Positions 9,603 through 17,673 of a stretch of DNA of 64,000 nucleotides are shown piece by piece; positions within the stretch are counted from its first letter, which is position 1, and each line of letters starts with the position of its first letter. Position numbers and translations under genes: made by a program. The notes under the pieces were generated by a model, which was not told where the DNA came from, did not search any database, and was given only the letters and a program-made list of their open reading frames with translations. This DNA comes from Hyphomonas sp. (lineage in GTDB: Bacteria > Pseudomonadota > Alphaproteobacteria > Caulobacterales > Hyphomonadaceae): assembly GCA_013791775.1 (NCBI GenBank), contig VMTE01000036.1:1-64000 (forward strand), in the 5' to 3' direction.

Positions 9603-9805
9603 GGTGGCGGATCGTGTGGCGCTGCGCCCGTCCGGCGTCAAGCGGCGTTTCGGGACAGGGCGGGCGGCAGCGCGGCGATCCTTCGCGGCAGATGAACAGA
9701 CATGAACCGCGCATTCAATGCCGGTTCAGTGCCGGGCCGTCATTCCTGTGCGTGTTCGAGCGCCGCTTCCTTGAAGGCGCAAGACGCAACCCAGGAGTTT
9801 GGACA

Positions 9806-10312
9806 ATGAAACATCTTCTTTCGACCGCTGCCGCTGCAATCATGTTCCTCAGCCTCGGCGCTGCCCATGCGGATGTCCGCAACCGGGTGCGCATCGACCA
9901 GTCGGGCTATGCCAATGGCGCGGCCGTTGCGCAGCAGGGTGACCGCAACGGCACGGTCGTCGTGCAAGGCGGACGCGGCCAGTATGCCCGCGGCGTGCAG
10001 TCCGGCTACAACAACTTCCTGCGCATGGACCAGTATGGCACGCGCAACCGCGTGGAGACAGCCCAGATCGGCGAGGACAACTTCGCGGTCACCGGTCAGG
10101 AGGGCCTCAACCTTCGCGCCAGCACATTGCAGACCGGCTATGGTAACGTGTCGGGCATCGCGCAGATCGGCACCAACAATACGGCCGTGGCCGATCAGGA
10201 CGGTGTGAACAACACGTCCGGCATCATCCAGGTTGGTAACGGCCAGGACGTGACGGTGCGCCAGCGCGGTGACGGCAATATCTCCGTGGTCGTGCAGAGC
10301 GGCTATAACTGA
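9806..10312 (+). CDS. Curlin repeat amyloid subunit (CsgA-like)
   Basis: 168 aa. Residues 1-22 are a Sec signal peptide cleaved after AHA. The mature protein is almost entirely curlin repeats of the form QxGxxN: I count about 13, among them QSGYAN, QQGDRN, QYGTRN, QIGEDN, QTGYGN, QIGTNN and QRGDGN, spaced about 10-11 residues apart, and it ends in QSGYN. This is the pattern of secreted amyloid fibre subunits. The ATG at 9806 follows CAGGAG. A strong hairpin separates it from csgH and may give this gene more mRNA than the genes behind. The curli secretion genes csgG, csgE and csgF are not in this window. Confidence 0.88.
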   Translation: MKHLLSTAAAAIMFLSLGAAHADVRNRVRIDQSGYANGAAVAQQGDRNGTVVVQGGRGQYARGVQSGYNNFLRMDQYGTRNRVETAQIGEDNFAVTGQEGLNLRASTLQTGYGNVSGIAQIGTNNTAVADQDGVNNTSGIIQVGNGQDVTVRQRGDGNISVVVQSGYN

Positions 10313-10320
10313 GGCCGGTG

Positions 10321-10344
10321 CGGGGAGGCGGCTCCGCCTCCCCG
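10321..10344 (+). promoter_or_regulatory. Perfect GC-rich hairpin between curlin and csgH genes
   Basis: CGGGGAGGCG, a four-base loop, then CGCCTCCCCG form a perfect 10-bp stem beginning 9 bases after the curlin stop codon. There is no T-run behind it, so it is more likely a 3' mRNA stabiliser or processing site than a strong terminator. In an operon where the major fibre subunit comes first, such a hairpin would raise subunit mRNA relative to the chaperone. Confidence 0.7.
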
Positions 10345-10373
10345 TGACGCCCCTTGCTGAAGGAGCAACGGAC

Positions 10374-10766
10374 ATGATGAAACGACTGACCCTCGCGGCA
10401 CTTGGACTGGTTGCAGCCTGCGCCGCCCAGCCGCGCAATGATGTGTATGCGGAGTTGTTGCCTGCCACTGCACCGGGCTTTGCGGACATCGCCGCCTGCG
10501 ACATCCGCGAAACGCCCACGCCGCAGGGCGTGCGGATCGAAGCCGTCGCACAGGCCGGCGAGGCGGTGCACGGCGACTATGAATTCGTCATCTCGGCCCG
10601 GGGTGCTGGCGGCGCGTCCGACGTCACGCAAGCCGGTCCGCTCGATCTGGCAGCGGGCGAAGCCGCCACGGTCGGGTCCGCCGAACTCCCGCAGGGCCAT
10701 TACCGTGCCACGCTGACGCTCCGCGATGCGGCCGGCGAGCTCTGCCACCTTGAACGCAGCGCCTGA
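10374..10766 (+). CDS. csgH: CsgH-like curli amyloid chaperone
   Basis: 130 aa. Residues 1-17 are a signal peptide; the AAC motif at 14-16 could make it a lipoprotein, but classic CsgH is a soluble periplasmic protein. The mature part has the beta-strand pattern of the small Ig-like CsgC/CsgH family (YEFVISARGAGGASDVTQAGPLDLAAGEAATVG, then GHYRATLTL), with a Cys near each end (AACDIR and LCHLE). CsgH proteins of alphaproteobacteria block premature curlin amyloid nucleation in the periplasm. The position between two curlin genes supports the call. The ATG at 10374 is preceded by AAGGAG. Confidence 0.8.
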   Translation: MMKRLTLAALGLVAACAAQPRNDVYAELLPATAPGFADIAACDIRETPTPQGVRIEAVAQAGEAVHGDYEFVISARGAGGASDVTQAGPLDLAAGEAATVGSAELPQGHYRATLTLRDAAGELCHLERSA

Positions 10767-10779
10767 AAGGAACTCCACC

Positions 10780-11250
10780 ATGACCCACCGCATTCTGTAT
10801 CTTGGCGCCGTCCTGCTGATGGCCGTTTCAGCCGCCGGCACCGCCGCAGCAGATCAGGGACGTCTTCGCAGCGGCGCGCAACGCGCCGCCAACGCTGCCG
10901 TCACGGTCCAGCAAGGACGCGGCAACGCCGCGGGCATCGCCCAGACCGGCGCCGGGAACACGGCAGGTCTCGTCCAGCTCGGACACAACAATACCGGCGC
11001 CATCCTTCAGGCCGGCTCGGGCAATGAAGCCTGCCTCATCCAGGCGGGCCGGAATCTCGACGGCGGGATCCAGCAGGTGGGCGACAACCTGACCACGGGC
11101 GTGCTGCAGAACCGTTGGGGTACAGCCGACATTCCGGTTGACGTTTGCGCGACGGCGACGACCCGGCGGGATCTTGCCGCCTATATGCCCCAGCGTTCGG
11201 AAGAGTCGTTCCGTGCCCGAAGGTTCCGGCAGGATCGGATCGAACCGTAA
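10780..11250 (+). CDS. Second curlin repeat protein (CsgB-like candidate)
   Basis: 156 aa. Signal peptide at residues 1-24 (cleavage near TAAA). There are about six curlin-like repeats (QQGRGN, QTGAGN, QLGHNN, QAGSGN, QAGRNL, QVGDNL) over residues 43-112, then a non-repeat C-terminal tail of 40 residues rich in Arg (FRARRFRQDRIEP). Fewer repeats and a basic tail recall the nucleator CsgB, but this is inference. It lies 13 bases behind csgH with AAGGAA before the ATG, in the same transcription unit. Confidence 0.78.
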   Translation: MTHRILYLGAVLLMAVSAAGTAAADQGRLRSGAQRAANAAVTVQQGRGNAAGIAQTGAGNTAGLVQLGHNNTGAILQAGSGNEACLIQAGRNLDGGIQQVGDNLTTGVLQNRWGTADIPVDVCATATTRRDLAAYMPQRSEESFRARRFRQDRIEP

Positions 11251-11284
11251 GATACGCCCGGGCGCTGGCGGTTCAGGTCCGCCG

Positions 11285-12247
11285 TCAGACGCCGGCGTTC
11301 AGGCCCAGCCAGCCGACATAGGCGACGTAGCCGGCCAGCATCGTCCCACCTTCGAGCCGGGTGATCTTCCAGCGCGACAAGGCTACGATGAACAGCAGGA
11401 CGGTGGCGGCCAGCATGACCCAGACGTCGAAATCCGCGATCTCGGCCGGCACATCGATGGGCTTCACCATGGCGGTGACGCCGAGAATGCCGAGCACGTT
11501 GTAGATGTTGGAGCCGACGATGTTGCCGAAGGCGATGTCGCCATGCTTGCGCAGGGCCGCCATGACAGAGGTGACGAGTTCGGGCAGCGAGGTGCCGACG
11601 GCAACGATGGTGAGGCCGATGATGGTCTGTGAAACGTGGAATTGTGTGGCGATCTCGATGGCGCTGGAGACCAGCAGCCGCGCGCCAAGGATGGTCAGCA
11701 GCAGGCCACCGGCAACGAACACCAGGTCAACGAGGATCAGCGCTGCGGAGGGTTTTGGCGCATCGGAGACCGCCGCGCCGGAGGCCGCATCGGCCGCCGC
11801 GTTGCTGCGTCGCTCCTGCCAGAACGCAAACAGGATATAGCCCGCCAGTGACAGCACGAACAACGCGCCGATCCAGGGTGTGAGCCGGCCGGCCAGCACT
11901 GCGGCGACGCACATCAGGGTGGCGGCGGCGAGCACGATGCCGTCGCGTTTGAAGGTTTCGCGGGCGATGACGACCGGGTTGATCACGGCGGCCGCGCCGA
12001 GGATGAGCAGGATGTTGGCGAGGTTCGAGCCGACGACATTGCCGACCGCAATGCCGGGTGAGCCGGCAAAGGCGGCCTGCACGCTGGTGACGAGTTCAGG
12101 CATCGACGTGCCGAACCCGACCAGGGTGAGGCCGATCAGCAGCGGCGAGATACGGAATTTCTGCGCGAGCCGGACCGCGCCCCGCACAAGCAGTTCGCCG
12201 CCGGCGACCAGAAGGACAAGGCCGAGCGCCAGGAGTAGGAGGGTCAT
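11285..12247 (-). CDS. Sodium/calcium exchanger family protein
   Basis: 320 aa CaCA-family inner membrane antiporter (YrbG type). It has two homologous halves of about five helices, each with the alpha-repeat: GFGTSMPELVTS and AVGNVVGSNLANILLILG in the first, AVGTSLPELVTS and AFGNIVGSNIYNVLGILG in the second. These Glu- and Asn-containing repeats bind the cations. An acidic/Ala-rich cytoplasmic loop joins the halves. The start at 12247 (MTLLLLALG) is preferred over an upstream in-frame codon. It converges with the curli genes. Confidence 0.92.
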   Translation of the reverse strand: MTLLLLALGLVLLVAGGELLVRGAVRLAQKFRISPLLIGLTLVGFGTSMPELVTSVQAAFAGSPGIAVGNVVGSNLANILLILGAAAVINPVVIARETFKRDGIVLAAATLMCVAAVLAGRLTPWIGALFVLSLAGYILFAFWQERRSNAAADAASGAAVSDAPKPSAALILVDLVFVAGGLLLTILGARLLVSSAIEIATQFHVSQTIIGLTIVAVGTSLPELVTSVMAALRKHGDIAFGNIVGSNIYNVLGILGVTAMVKPIDVPAEIADFDVWVMLAATVLLFIVALSRWKITRLEGGTMLAGYVAYVGWLGLNAGV

Positions 12248-12354
12248 GAAACGTGTTCCCCGGGGCACCGGCCCCACGGATCAAGGATTTGGCCCAACCC
12301 GCTGTCCGGGGAAAGCGGGTGCTGCAAAAATATTCCGCGTGCGGTGGACTTGAC

Positions 12355-12996
12355 CTAGGCCTTGTTTGGCTGGGGGGTCAGACGCAGGTACGGCTTGAGT
12401 GCCTTGTAGCCTTTCGGAAACAGGCGGGCGATTTCGTCCTTGTCCTGCAGGGAGGGGACGATGATGACGTCGTCCCCATCCTGCCAGTTGACCGGGGTGG
12501 CCACCTTGTAGCCATCGGTCAGTTGCAGCGAATCAAGCAGGCGCAACACTTCATCGAAGTTCCGCCCGGCGCTGGGCGGGTAGACGATGGAGGCGCGGAT
12601 CTTCTTGTCGGGATCGATGACGTAGACCGCCCGGACCGTGACCTTGGCGTCTGCATTGGGGTGGATCATGCTGTAGAGGGTCGCGATCTTGCGGTCCGGA
12701 TCGGCAATGATCGGGAAGTTGACGGCGGTGCCCTGGGTTTCCTCGATGTCAGGCACCCAGGCCTTGTGCTGCTCCAGCGAGTCGACCGAGATCACCAGGG
12801 CCTTCGCGCCGCGCTTGGCGAATTCGTCCTTGAGTTTGGCTGTGTAGCCGAGTTCGGTCGTGCAGACGGGTGTGAAATCGGCCGGGTGCGAGAAGAATAT
12901 GACCCAATCCTTGCCCGCCCAGGTATGGAACCGGATCCGGCCTTGTGTCGTCTCGGCCTCGAAGTCCGGGGCGGTGTCGCCGAGCAAAAGGGTCAT
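12355..12996 (-). CDS. Peroxiredoxin, 1-Cys (Prx6) type
   Basis: 213 aa thiol peroxidase that reduces H2O2 and organic hydroperoxides. The peroxidatic Cys is in HPADFTPVCTTELG. The C-terminal domain (PVNWQDGDDVIIVPSL) is characteristic of the Prx6/1-Cys subgroup, and I see no second conserved Cys for a 2-Cys mechanism. The start at 12996 (MTLLLGDTAPDF) gives normal length. It is divergent from the SixA-like gene. Confidence 0.93.
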   Translation of the reverse strand: MTLLLGDTAPDFEAETTQGRIRFHTWAGKDWVIFFSHPADFTPVCTTELGYTAKLKDEFAKRGAKALVISVDSLEQHKAWVPDIEETQGTAVNFPIIADPDRKIATLYSMIHPNADAKVTVRAVYVIDPDKKIRASIVYPPSAGRNFDEVLRLLDSLQLTDGYKVATPVNWQDGDDVIIVPSLQDKDEIARLFPKGYKALKPYLRLTPQPNKA

Positions 12997-13115
12997 TCGT
13001 GGGTCCTGTCTCTTGATTTCTGCTGTGAAACTAGTGCCTAACGGGCCCCGAACAACCACGGCTGCCTGAAGCTGCCGATGAGAAATCCTCAAAGCCGCCG
13101 GGGTCCGGTCCGCCC

Positions 13116-13643
13116 ATGAAACGCCTCGTCCTGATGCGCCACGCCAAGACCGAACCCTGGTCTGAAGGCATCGACGATTTCGGCCGCGCGCTGACGCCGC
13201 TCGGGCACGCCGATGCCAAACGCATGGCTGAAGAGCTGGTGGCCCTCGGCTGGAGCCCGGAGCGCATCCTGGTGTCCAGCGCGCGCCGGGCCCGCGAGAC
13301 CTGCGCCGAGGCGGCCCTGGTATTCGCCGGCGAGAAGGTCCGCCCGATGGAGTCGCTCTACCTGACCGGAGTGCGCGGGCTGAGCGAAGCCGTGTCGCAG
13401 AATGACGGCGCCGTGACCCTCATGGTGATCGGTCACAATCCGGGCCTGCATGATTTTGCGCTGACCATCCTGCGCGAAAGCGGCTCCCTCGACCACCGGG
13501 CCTCCTCACGGCTGAACGAGAAGTTCCCGACCTGCTGCGCCGCCCTGTTTGAAGCCGACGAGGATGGCCCCTTCGTGCCGATGCATTTCCGTCTGGTACA
13601 GGTGCTGCGCGCCAAAGACCTGCGCGACGGCGACGCGGCCTGA
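13116..13643 (+). CDS. SixA-like histidine phosphatase
   Basis: 175 aa. The RHG-type motif at the N-terminus is LMRHAKTEP, with the phospho-acceptor His. A second His is in VIGHNPGLHD and Arg in SSARRARET, as in SixA and related histidine phosphatases. SixA removes phosphate from His of phosphotransfer domains, but the target of this homologue is unknown. It is a single gene ending just before a terminator that belongs to the opposite strand. Confidence 0.87.
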   Translation: MKRLVLMRHAKTEPWSEGIDDFGRALTPLGHADAKRMAEELVALGWSPERILVSSARRARETCAEAALVFAGEKVRPMESLYLTGVRGLSEAVSQNDGAVTLMVIGHNPGLHDFALTILRESGSLDHRASSRLNEKFPTCCAALFEADEDGPFVPMHFRLVQVLRAKDLRDGDAA

Positions 13644-13661
13644 GGCCGGACCCCGGACCTT

Positions 13662-13699
13662 AAAGAAAAACCGCCTCCGTCCTGGGGGACGAAGGCGGC
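13662..13699 (-). terminator. Rho-independent terminator of the UrcA-like gene
   Basis: Read on the minus strand, CCGCCTTCGTCC, a four-base loop and GGACGGAGGCGG form a 12-bp stem with one wobble, followed by TTTTTCTTT. It ends transcription of the 13762-14067 gene and lies in the space convergent with the sixA-like gene. Confidence 0.82.
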
Positions 13700-13761
13700 T
13701 GGCTGCATATGCCACGGCAGGTGAGTGAGAGGCGGGCGCCGTGGCAGGGCAGTTGTCAGGC

Positions 13762-14067
13762 TCAGTCGCGATTGGCGTGAACTTCGCTGAGATTGGCGTT
13801 GCCGATGGCACGGACCGTGTTGGTCAGTGTGCGGTCAATGCAGGCGTCGACGGCGAATTGCTTGCCGTATTTCACGTCTGCCAGTTCGCCCTCGCAGCGG
13901 TCGACGACCTGTTGGCTGATTTGGGCGTATTCCTTGGCGGCGCTGGCGGGGGTGGCGAGGTTGGCCTTGGAGTATTCGACCTCCATGCGGAACGTGCTGG
14001 AGGCGGCGAAGGCCGGCGTTGCGAGGGTGGCGACGGCGAGTGCGGCGGCGATGAGGGGGCGGTACAT
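13762..14067 (-). CDS. UrcA-like secreted small protein
   Basis: 101 aa. Signal peptide at residues 1-21 (LATPAFA, cleavage before ASS). The mature part follows the UrcA family pattern: V-E-Y-S-K-A-N-L-A-T-P, then a helix with one Cys (VDRCEGE), then a second Cys (VDACIDRTL) and a helical end. UrcA proteins are small periplasmic proteins of unknown biochemical function found in Caulobacter and sphingomonads. AAGGAAGGA lies before the ATG at 14067. The assignment rests on pattern and length only. It is probably co-transcribed with the 61-aa gene upstream. Confidence 0.65.
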   Translation of the reverse strand: MYRPLIAAALAVATLATPAFAASSTFRMEVEYSKANLATPASAAKEYAQISQQVVDRCEGELADVKYGKQFAVDACIDRTLTNTVRAIGNANLSEVHANRD

Positions 14068-14152
14068 GAGGGGGTTCCTTCCTGGGAATGAGTGAATGAG
14101 AGAGAGTTGAAGCACCGCCGGATCAGGGGCGGCCGGCGGTGCTTCGGGCTCG

Positions 14153-14338
14153 CTACGAACGTTGTTCGCGGCGAGATTGACGGCGGCGGCGGCGGGCCAG
14201 GAGATCCATCCGGTCCACTGCGACCGTGTCGTTTGCCGGCTGGTACCGGACAGGGGCAGATCCGGTTGGGCGGGCAAGCGCCGCGACCGGGGCGAAAATC
14301 TTGGCTCCGAGGTCGCTGAACTGGGCGCGGGGGGACAT
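14153..14338 (-). CDS. Small Arg-rich protein, unknown
   Basis: 61 aa. AAGGAG lies eight bases before the ATG at 14338, which is good evidence for translation. The N-terminal half is neutral (MSPRAQFSDLGAKIFAPVAALA) and could form a short amphipathic helix; the C-terminus is very basic (LLARRRRRQSRREQRS), suggesting nucleic-acid or membrane-surface binding. I do not know the family. It is the first gene after an AT-rich, repeat-filled control region and lies 85 bases before the UrcA-like gene. Confidence 0.55.
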   Translation of the reverse strand: MSPRAQFSDLGAKIFAPVAALARPTGSAPVRYQPANDTVAVDRMDLLARRRRRQSRREQRS

Positions 14339-14426
14339 GATCTATTCTCCTTGATGCTGGTTTTCTGTTTCGTTGTGTCCTTGGCGGGCTCATCCCGCTG
14401 CCGACACCCATGAGATAGCGCAGCTC

Positions 14427-14507
14427 TTATCGTTTTTCAATATTAAATTATCGAAAAAAAATAAATACTAGAAAAATCAAGGCATTTTCCGCATTGAAAA
14501 ACGATAA
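14427..14507. repeat. Perfect 15-bp inverted repeat with 51-bp spacer
   Basis: TTATCGTTTTTCAAT at 14427-14441 is repeated as its exact reverse complement at 14493-14507. Between them lies very AT-rich DNA with a weaker related copy, TTATCGAAAAAAAATAA, at 14448-14464. This sits about 90 bases upstream of the 61-aa gene in an otherwise GC-rich region, so it is a strong candidate for an operator or looping site. Confidence 0.75.
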
Positions 14508-14536
14508 AATCGACCAGAACAAGGCCTGGGCGGTTA

Positions 14537-14553
14537 TTATCGACTGTCAATAT
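14537..14553 (+). promoter_or_regulatory. Further copy of TTATCG-N5-CAATAW motif
   Basis: TTATCGACTGTCAATAT matches the 14427 copy (TTATCGTTTTTCAATAT) at all outer positions; only the middle differs. It lies 30 bases beyond the inverted repeat, towards the 3' end of the photolyase gene. Confidence 0.6.
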
Positions 14554-14595
14554 GGGCTGGGCGACCGGCCAAAGGCGGCGAATCGGGGGCGTCGT

Positions 14596-16176
14596 TCAGG
14601 AAACGTGCGACAGGCCGAGATCGAGGCTGAGCTGGCGGGCCGGGGCGGCGGCAAGGTCCGGCCGGTTCTGGGCAGACCGCCGGCGCGGGCCCGGGGCGCT
14701 GGTGCCGGATCGGCGGCGGCTGAACCGGGCCGGGATGTCGTCGGCGGCGCTCTGACCGGATTCGCGGCGCAAGGCCGCGATCCGGCTGCGGGCGACGTCG
14801 GCCGCTGCCAGGTGATCGACCATGCGCATCGGATAGGTCTGGCCGAGGACCACGCCGGCGGCCGAGAGAAGTTCCGGCGGCGCTTCCCAGGGGGCGTGCA
14901 GGAAAGCGTCCGGCAGGCGCGCCAGCTCCGGCACCCATTGGCGGATGAACACGCCGGCCGGATCCAGCTCGCGGGACTGTCTGACCGGATTGTAGATGCG
15001 CGGCGAATTGGGGCCGGTCGTGCTCGACTGCATCTGGGCCTGGGCATAGTGGATGCCGGGCTCGAAATCGGTGAAGCGGGCGGCGAGGCGTTCGGCCGGC
15101 ACTTTCCAGTCGAGCCAGAGATGATGGGCCGCAAAGCCCATCACGATGGCGCGCATACGGAAATTCAGCCAGCCCGTCGCCTTCAGCGAGCGCAGGCACG
15201 CATCGAGGAAAGGAAAGCCGGTGCGCCCGTCGATCCAGGCTTCGAGCGCCGGGTCGCCCGCCCCTGCGCGCGGACGCAGGCCGTCATAGGCGGGATGCAG
15301 GTTGCGGCTTTCCAGCGAGGTCTGGTCCTCGAGCTTTTGAATGAAGTGGCAATGCCAGTGGAGCCGGGAGATGAAGCTGTCGATCGAGGCGGCAAAGCCT
15401 GCATCGCCTGCGCCGGACTGGAGGTCGCGGGCGCGCCGGGCCGCCTGCCAGGCTTCCCGCAGCGAAACGGTGCCGAAGGCCAGGTGCGGCGAGAGGCGCG
15501 AACAGGCTTCGGCGCTGGCCAGCGGGCTCGACATGACGGCGTGATAGTCGCGCCCGCGCGCTTCGAGGAAAGAGCGCAGGCATTCGACCCCGGCGCTGCG
15601 TCCGCCCGGCTGGCGGGCCGGGCAGTCGTCCGCGCCGAGGCCGAAATCTTCCGCGATGGGCCAGTGCGAGACGGGAAGGGGCGGCGAGGTCACCGCCTCA
15701 GGCGCCCGGACGCGCGGCTCGGCCATGCGCCGTTGCCAGAGCGCGGTCCATCCGTCTCCTGACTTCACCGCGCGCACCACGCCGTTCTGGGGTTGCTCGC
15801 GCAGGGCGATGCCGGCATTGCGGGCCCACCGGCGCATCTGGCGGTCCCGGTCGAAGGTCCATTGCTGGCCGGTCTCCTCATGCGCGTGGATCGCGTCGAG
15901 GCCGAACTCGCGGTGCAGGGCGCTGAACACATCAACGGCGGGGCCCGTGCGCACCAGAAGGCGGCTGCCGCGCGCCTCCAGCGCGCTGTCCAGCTCCCGC
16001 AGCGATTCCGTCAGGAAGGCGAACTGGCGGCCGGAATGTTCCGGCAGCGCCCAGTATCCGGGCTCGAAGACATAGAGCGGGATGACCGGCGCGCCGCTCG
16101 CCACCGCCGCAAGGAGCGGGGCGTGATCGTGAACCCTGAGGTCCCGTTTGAACCAGACGACATGAACACCGAACAT
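14596..16176 (-). CDS. phrB: Cryptochrome/photolyase family protein
   Basis: 526 aa. An N-terminal DNA photolyase antenna domain starts at VHVVWFKRDLRVHDH. The C-terminal FAD-binding domain has FLDACLRSLKATGWLNFRMR, DFEPGIHYAQAQMQ, and the STTGPNSPRIYNP segment. It uses blue light to split pyrimidine dimers or, in the cryptochrome branch, to sense light; the sequence does not settle which, though the LexA box favours repair. The last 70 residues are Arg/Ala-rich and not part of the domain. The start at 16176 is the first ATG; the frame continues upstream only to a TTG inside the SOS box. Confidence 0.88.
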   Translation of the reverse strand: MFGVHVVWFKRDLRVHDHAPLLAAVASGAPVIPLYVFEPGYWALPEHSGRQFAFLTESLRELDSALEARGSRLLVRTGPAVDVFSALHREFGLDAIHAHEETGQQWTFDRDRQMRRWARNAGIALREQPQNGVVRAVKSGDGWTALWQRRMAEPRVRAPEAVTSPPLPVSHWPIAEDFGLGADDCPARQPGGRSAGVECLRSFLEARGRDYHAVMSSPLASAEACSRLSPHLAFGTVSLREAWQAARRARDLQSGAGDAGFAASIDSFISRLHWHCHFIQKLEDQTSLESRNLHPAYDGLRPRAGAGDPALEAWIDGRTGFPFLDACLRSLKATGWLNFRMRAIVMGFAAHHLWLDWKVPAERLAARFTDFEPGIHYAQAQMQSSTTGPNSPRIYNPVRQSRELDPAGVFIRQWVPELARLPDAFLHAPWEAPPELLSAAGVVLGQTYPMRMVDHLAAADVARSRIAALRRESGQSAADDIPARFSRRRSGTSAPGPRRRSAQNRPDLAAAPARQLSLDLGLSHVS

Positions 16177-16177
16177 G

Positions 16178-16192
16178 GAACAAACATAGAAC
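16178..16192 (-). promoter_or_regulatory. LexA/SOS box upstream of photolyase gene
   Basis: The minus strand reads GTTCTATGTTTGTTC, a perfect GTTC-N7-GTTC direct repeat, the LexA binding site of alphaproteobacteria. It ends two bases before the photolyase ATG. Two more GAAC words follow at 16164 and 16171 on the plus strand, inside the coding start. The position implies repression by LexA and a very short or absent leader. Confidence 0.75.
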
Positions 16193-16270
16193 AAATCTCC
16201 ACAGGCAGCAAGAGCGCCCTGTGCAGGACGCGCAGACCCCTGCGGGGCACGGAATTGTTATGCTAGAGAA

Positions 16271-17525
16271 ATGACTTCAATCTCAGGTTTGTGGAGAAAC
16301 CTGTGGGGAAGCTGTGGGTTTCCGGGCATGGGCGCCGATAGGGATGGCTTTTTCGAACGGGCCGGGATGTCCGGGGTGCAGCGGCTTGTGGAGCCGCCGC
16401 CGGACCGCCGGCTGGCGCACGCGGCCGCGTTCGGTCTTCTGTTGCGCGCGCCTGGAAAATCCGCCGCGCATACGCTGAGCTCCGGCCAGCGGCGGGCCTT
16501 ACGGCAAGGGTTGACGGTTCTGGGTCTCGCCGGCCTCGCGGCGCCGGACCTGTGAACCGGCCTGCTCGGACTGCTCGGCGTCGCGGTGTTCGCGGCGGTC
16601 CTCGTTTTCCGGACCGCGCTGTATGTCCTGGGCGCATTGTCCCGGCCCAAGGCTACCAGCCCGGAGACGGAGCTGGACGATTGGCCGGTTTACACCTTGC
16701 TGATCGCTCTCAAGGACGAGGCGGAGACGGCGGCGCAGCTGGCGGCCGCGATCCGGGCGCTCAATTATCCGGCGTCCCGGCTGGACGTGAAACTGCTGAT
16801 CGAGGCGGGTGACGAGGCGACGGCGTATGCGCTGCGCCGGCAGCGATGGCCAGACCGGACGGAGCTGCTGGTGGTGCCGCCGGGCCTGCCGCGCACCAAG
16901 CCGCGGGCGCTGAATTACGGACTGGCGCGGGCGCGGGGCACGTTCGTGATCTTGTATGACGCCGAAGACCGTCCGCGGGCGGATCAACTGAAGGCGGCCG
17001 TCCGGGCATTTCATGCGGCGGGGCCTGACCTGGCCTGCGTGCAGGCTCCGCTGGCCGGGGCGGGCGGCTGGGATGCATGGTACGTGACCGAGGACGCAGA
17101 CCTCGGCCTGCGGCTCGCCCGCGCCGGACTGCGTGTCGGCATGATCGCGCCGCCGACGCGTGAGGCGCCGGCCGGGCGAGGCGGCGGGCGAGATGGGGCT
17201 CAGAGGCTTTGTGCCGATGCAGCTGACTCTGGGCGCGGCGATCCTGTCGGCGCTGGTGCACGGGCCCTGGGCGGTGTGGCTGGCGCTGGGTTTCGCGGTT
17301 CCAGACTTGCGCGTGGCGCCGGTGTTCCTGATGCTGGCTGCGGTCTCCTACGCGGCCGGGATGCTGATGGCGCTGGCCGCGCCGGGAAAGAGGGACTGGC
17401 GGCGCGTGGGACTGGCGGCGACGCTGCCGCTCTATTAGCCGCTGCAATCGGTCGCGATGGCGCGGGCGCTCTACGGCCTCGCGAAGTGCCCGCACTTCTG
17501 GGCGAAGACGCCGCACCGGGTCTGA
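16271..17525 (+). pseudogene. Degraded family 2 glycosyltransferase (XagB/cellulose-synthase-like)
   Basis: Remnant of an inner-membrane processive glycosyltransferase. One frame runs from 16271 through an in-frame TGA at 16553-16555 and resumes as GLLGLLGVAVFAAVLVFRTALYVLGAL, then the GT2 core (YTLLIALKDEAE, RTKPRALNYGLARARG, ILYDAEDRP). The segment between CVQA and GGWDAWYVTEDADLG is about 60 residues shorter than in intact relatives. A frameshift near 17160-17175 moves the rest (EMGLRGFVPMQLTLGAAILSALV) to another frame, with a further TAG at 17436 where a Trp is expected. The end, ALYGLAKCPHFWAKTPHRV, still has the family's C-terminal look. At least four lesions make it non-functional. 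Confidence 0.85.
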
Positions 17526-17673
17526 CGACGGCGCGGCACTATGTTCGGGCTCCGGTCAAGGCTGAGGGCCTTCCGATTGCGGGCTGGTTCTGACGCCGCG
17601 TGACCGCTTGGCGGATGCGGAGGTGCGGCATAGGATGGATCCGGAAAAGCCGATCATACGAGGGAGTGAGCCG

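Noticed and set aside
14494-15762. A 422-aa plus-strand frame over the photolyase gene
   Set aside because: It is antisense to a clear photolyase and has no domain or ribosome site; its first codons fall in the AT-rich inverted repeat.
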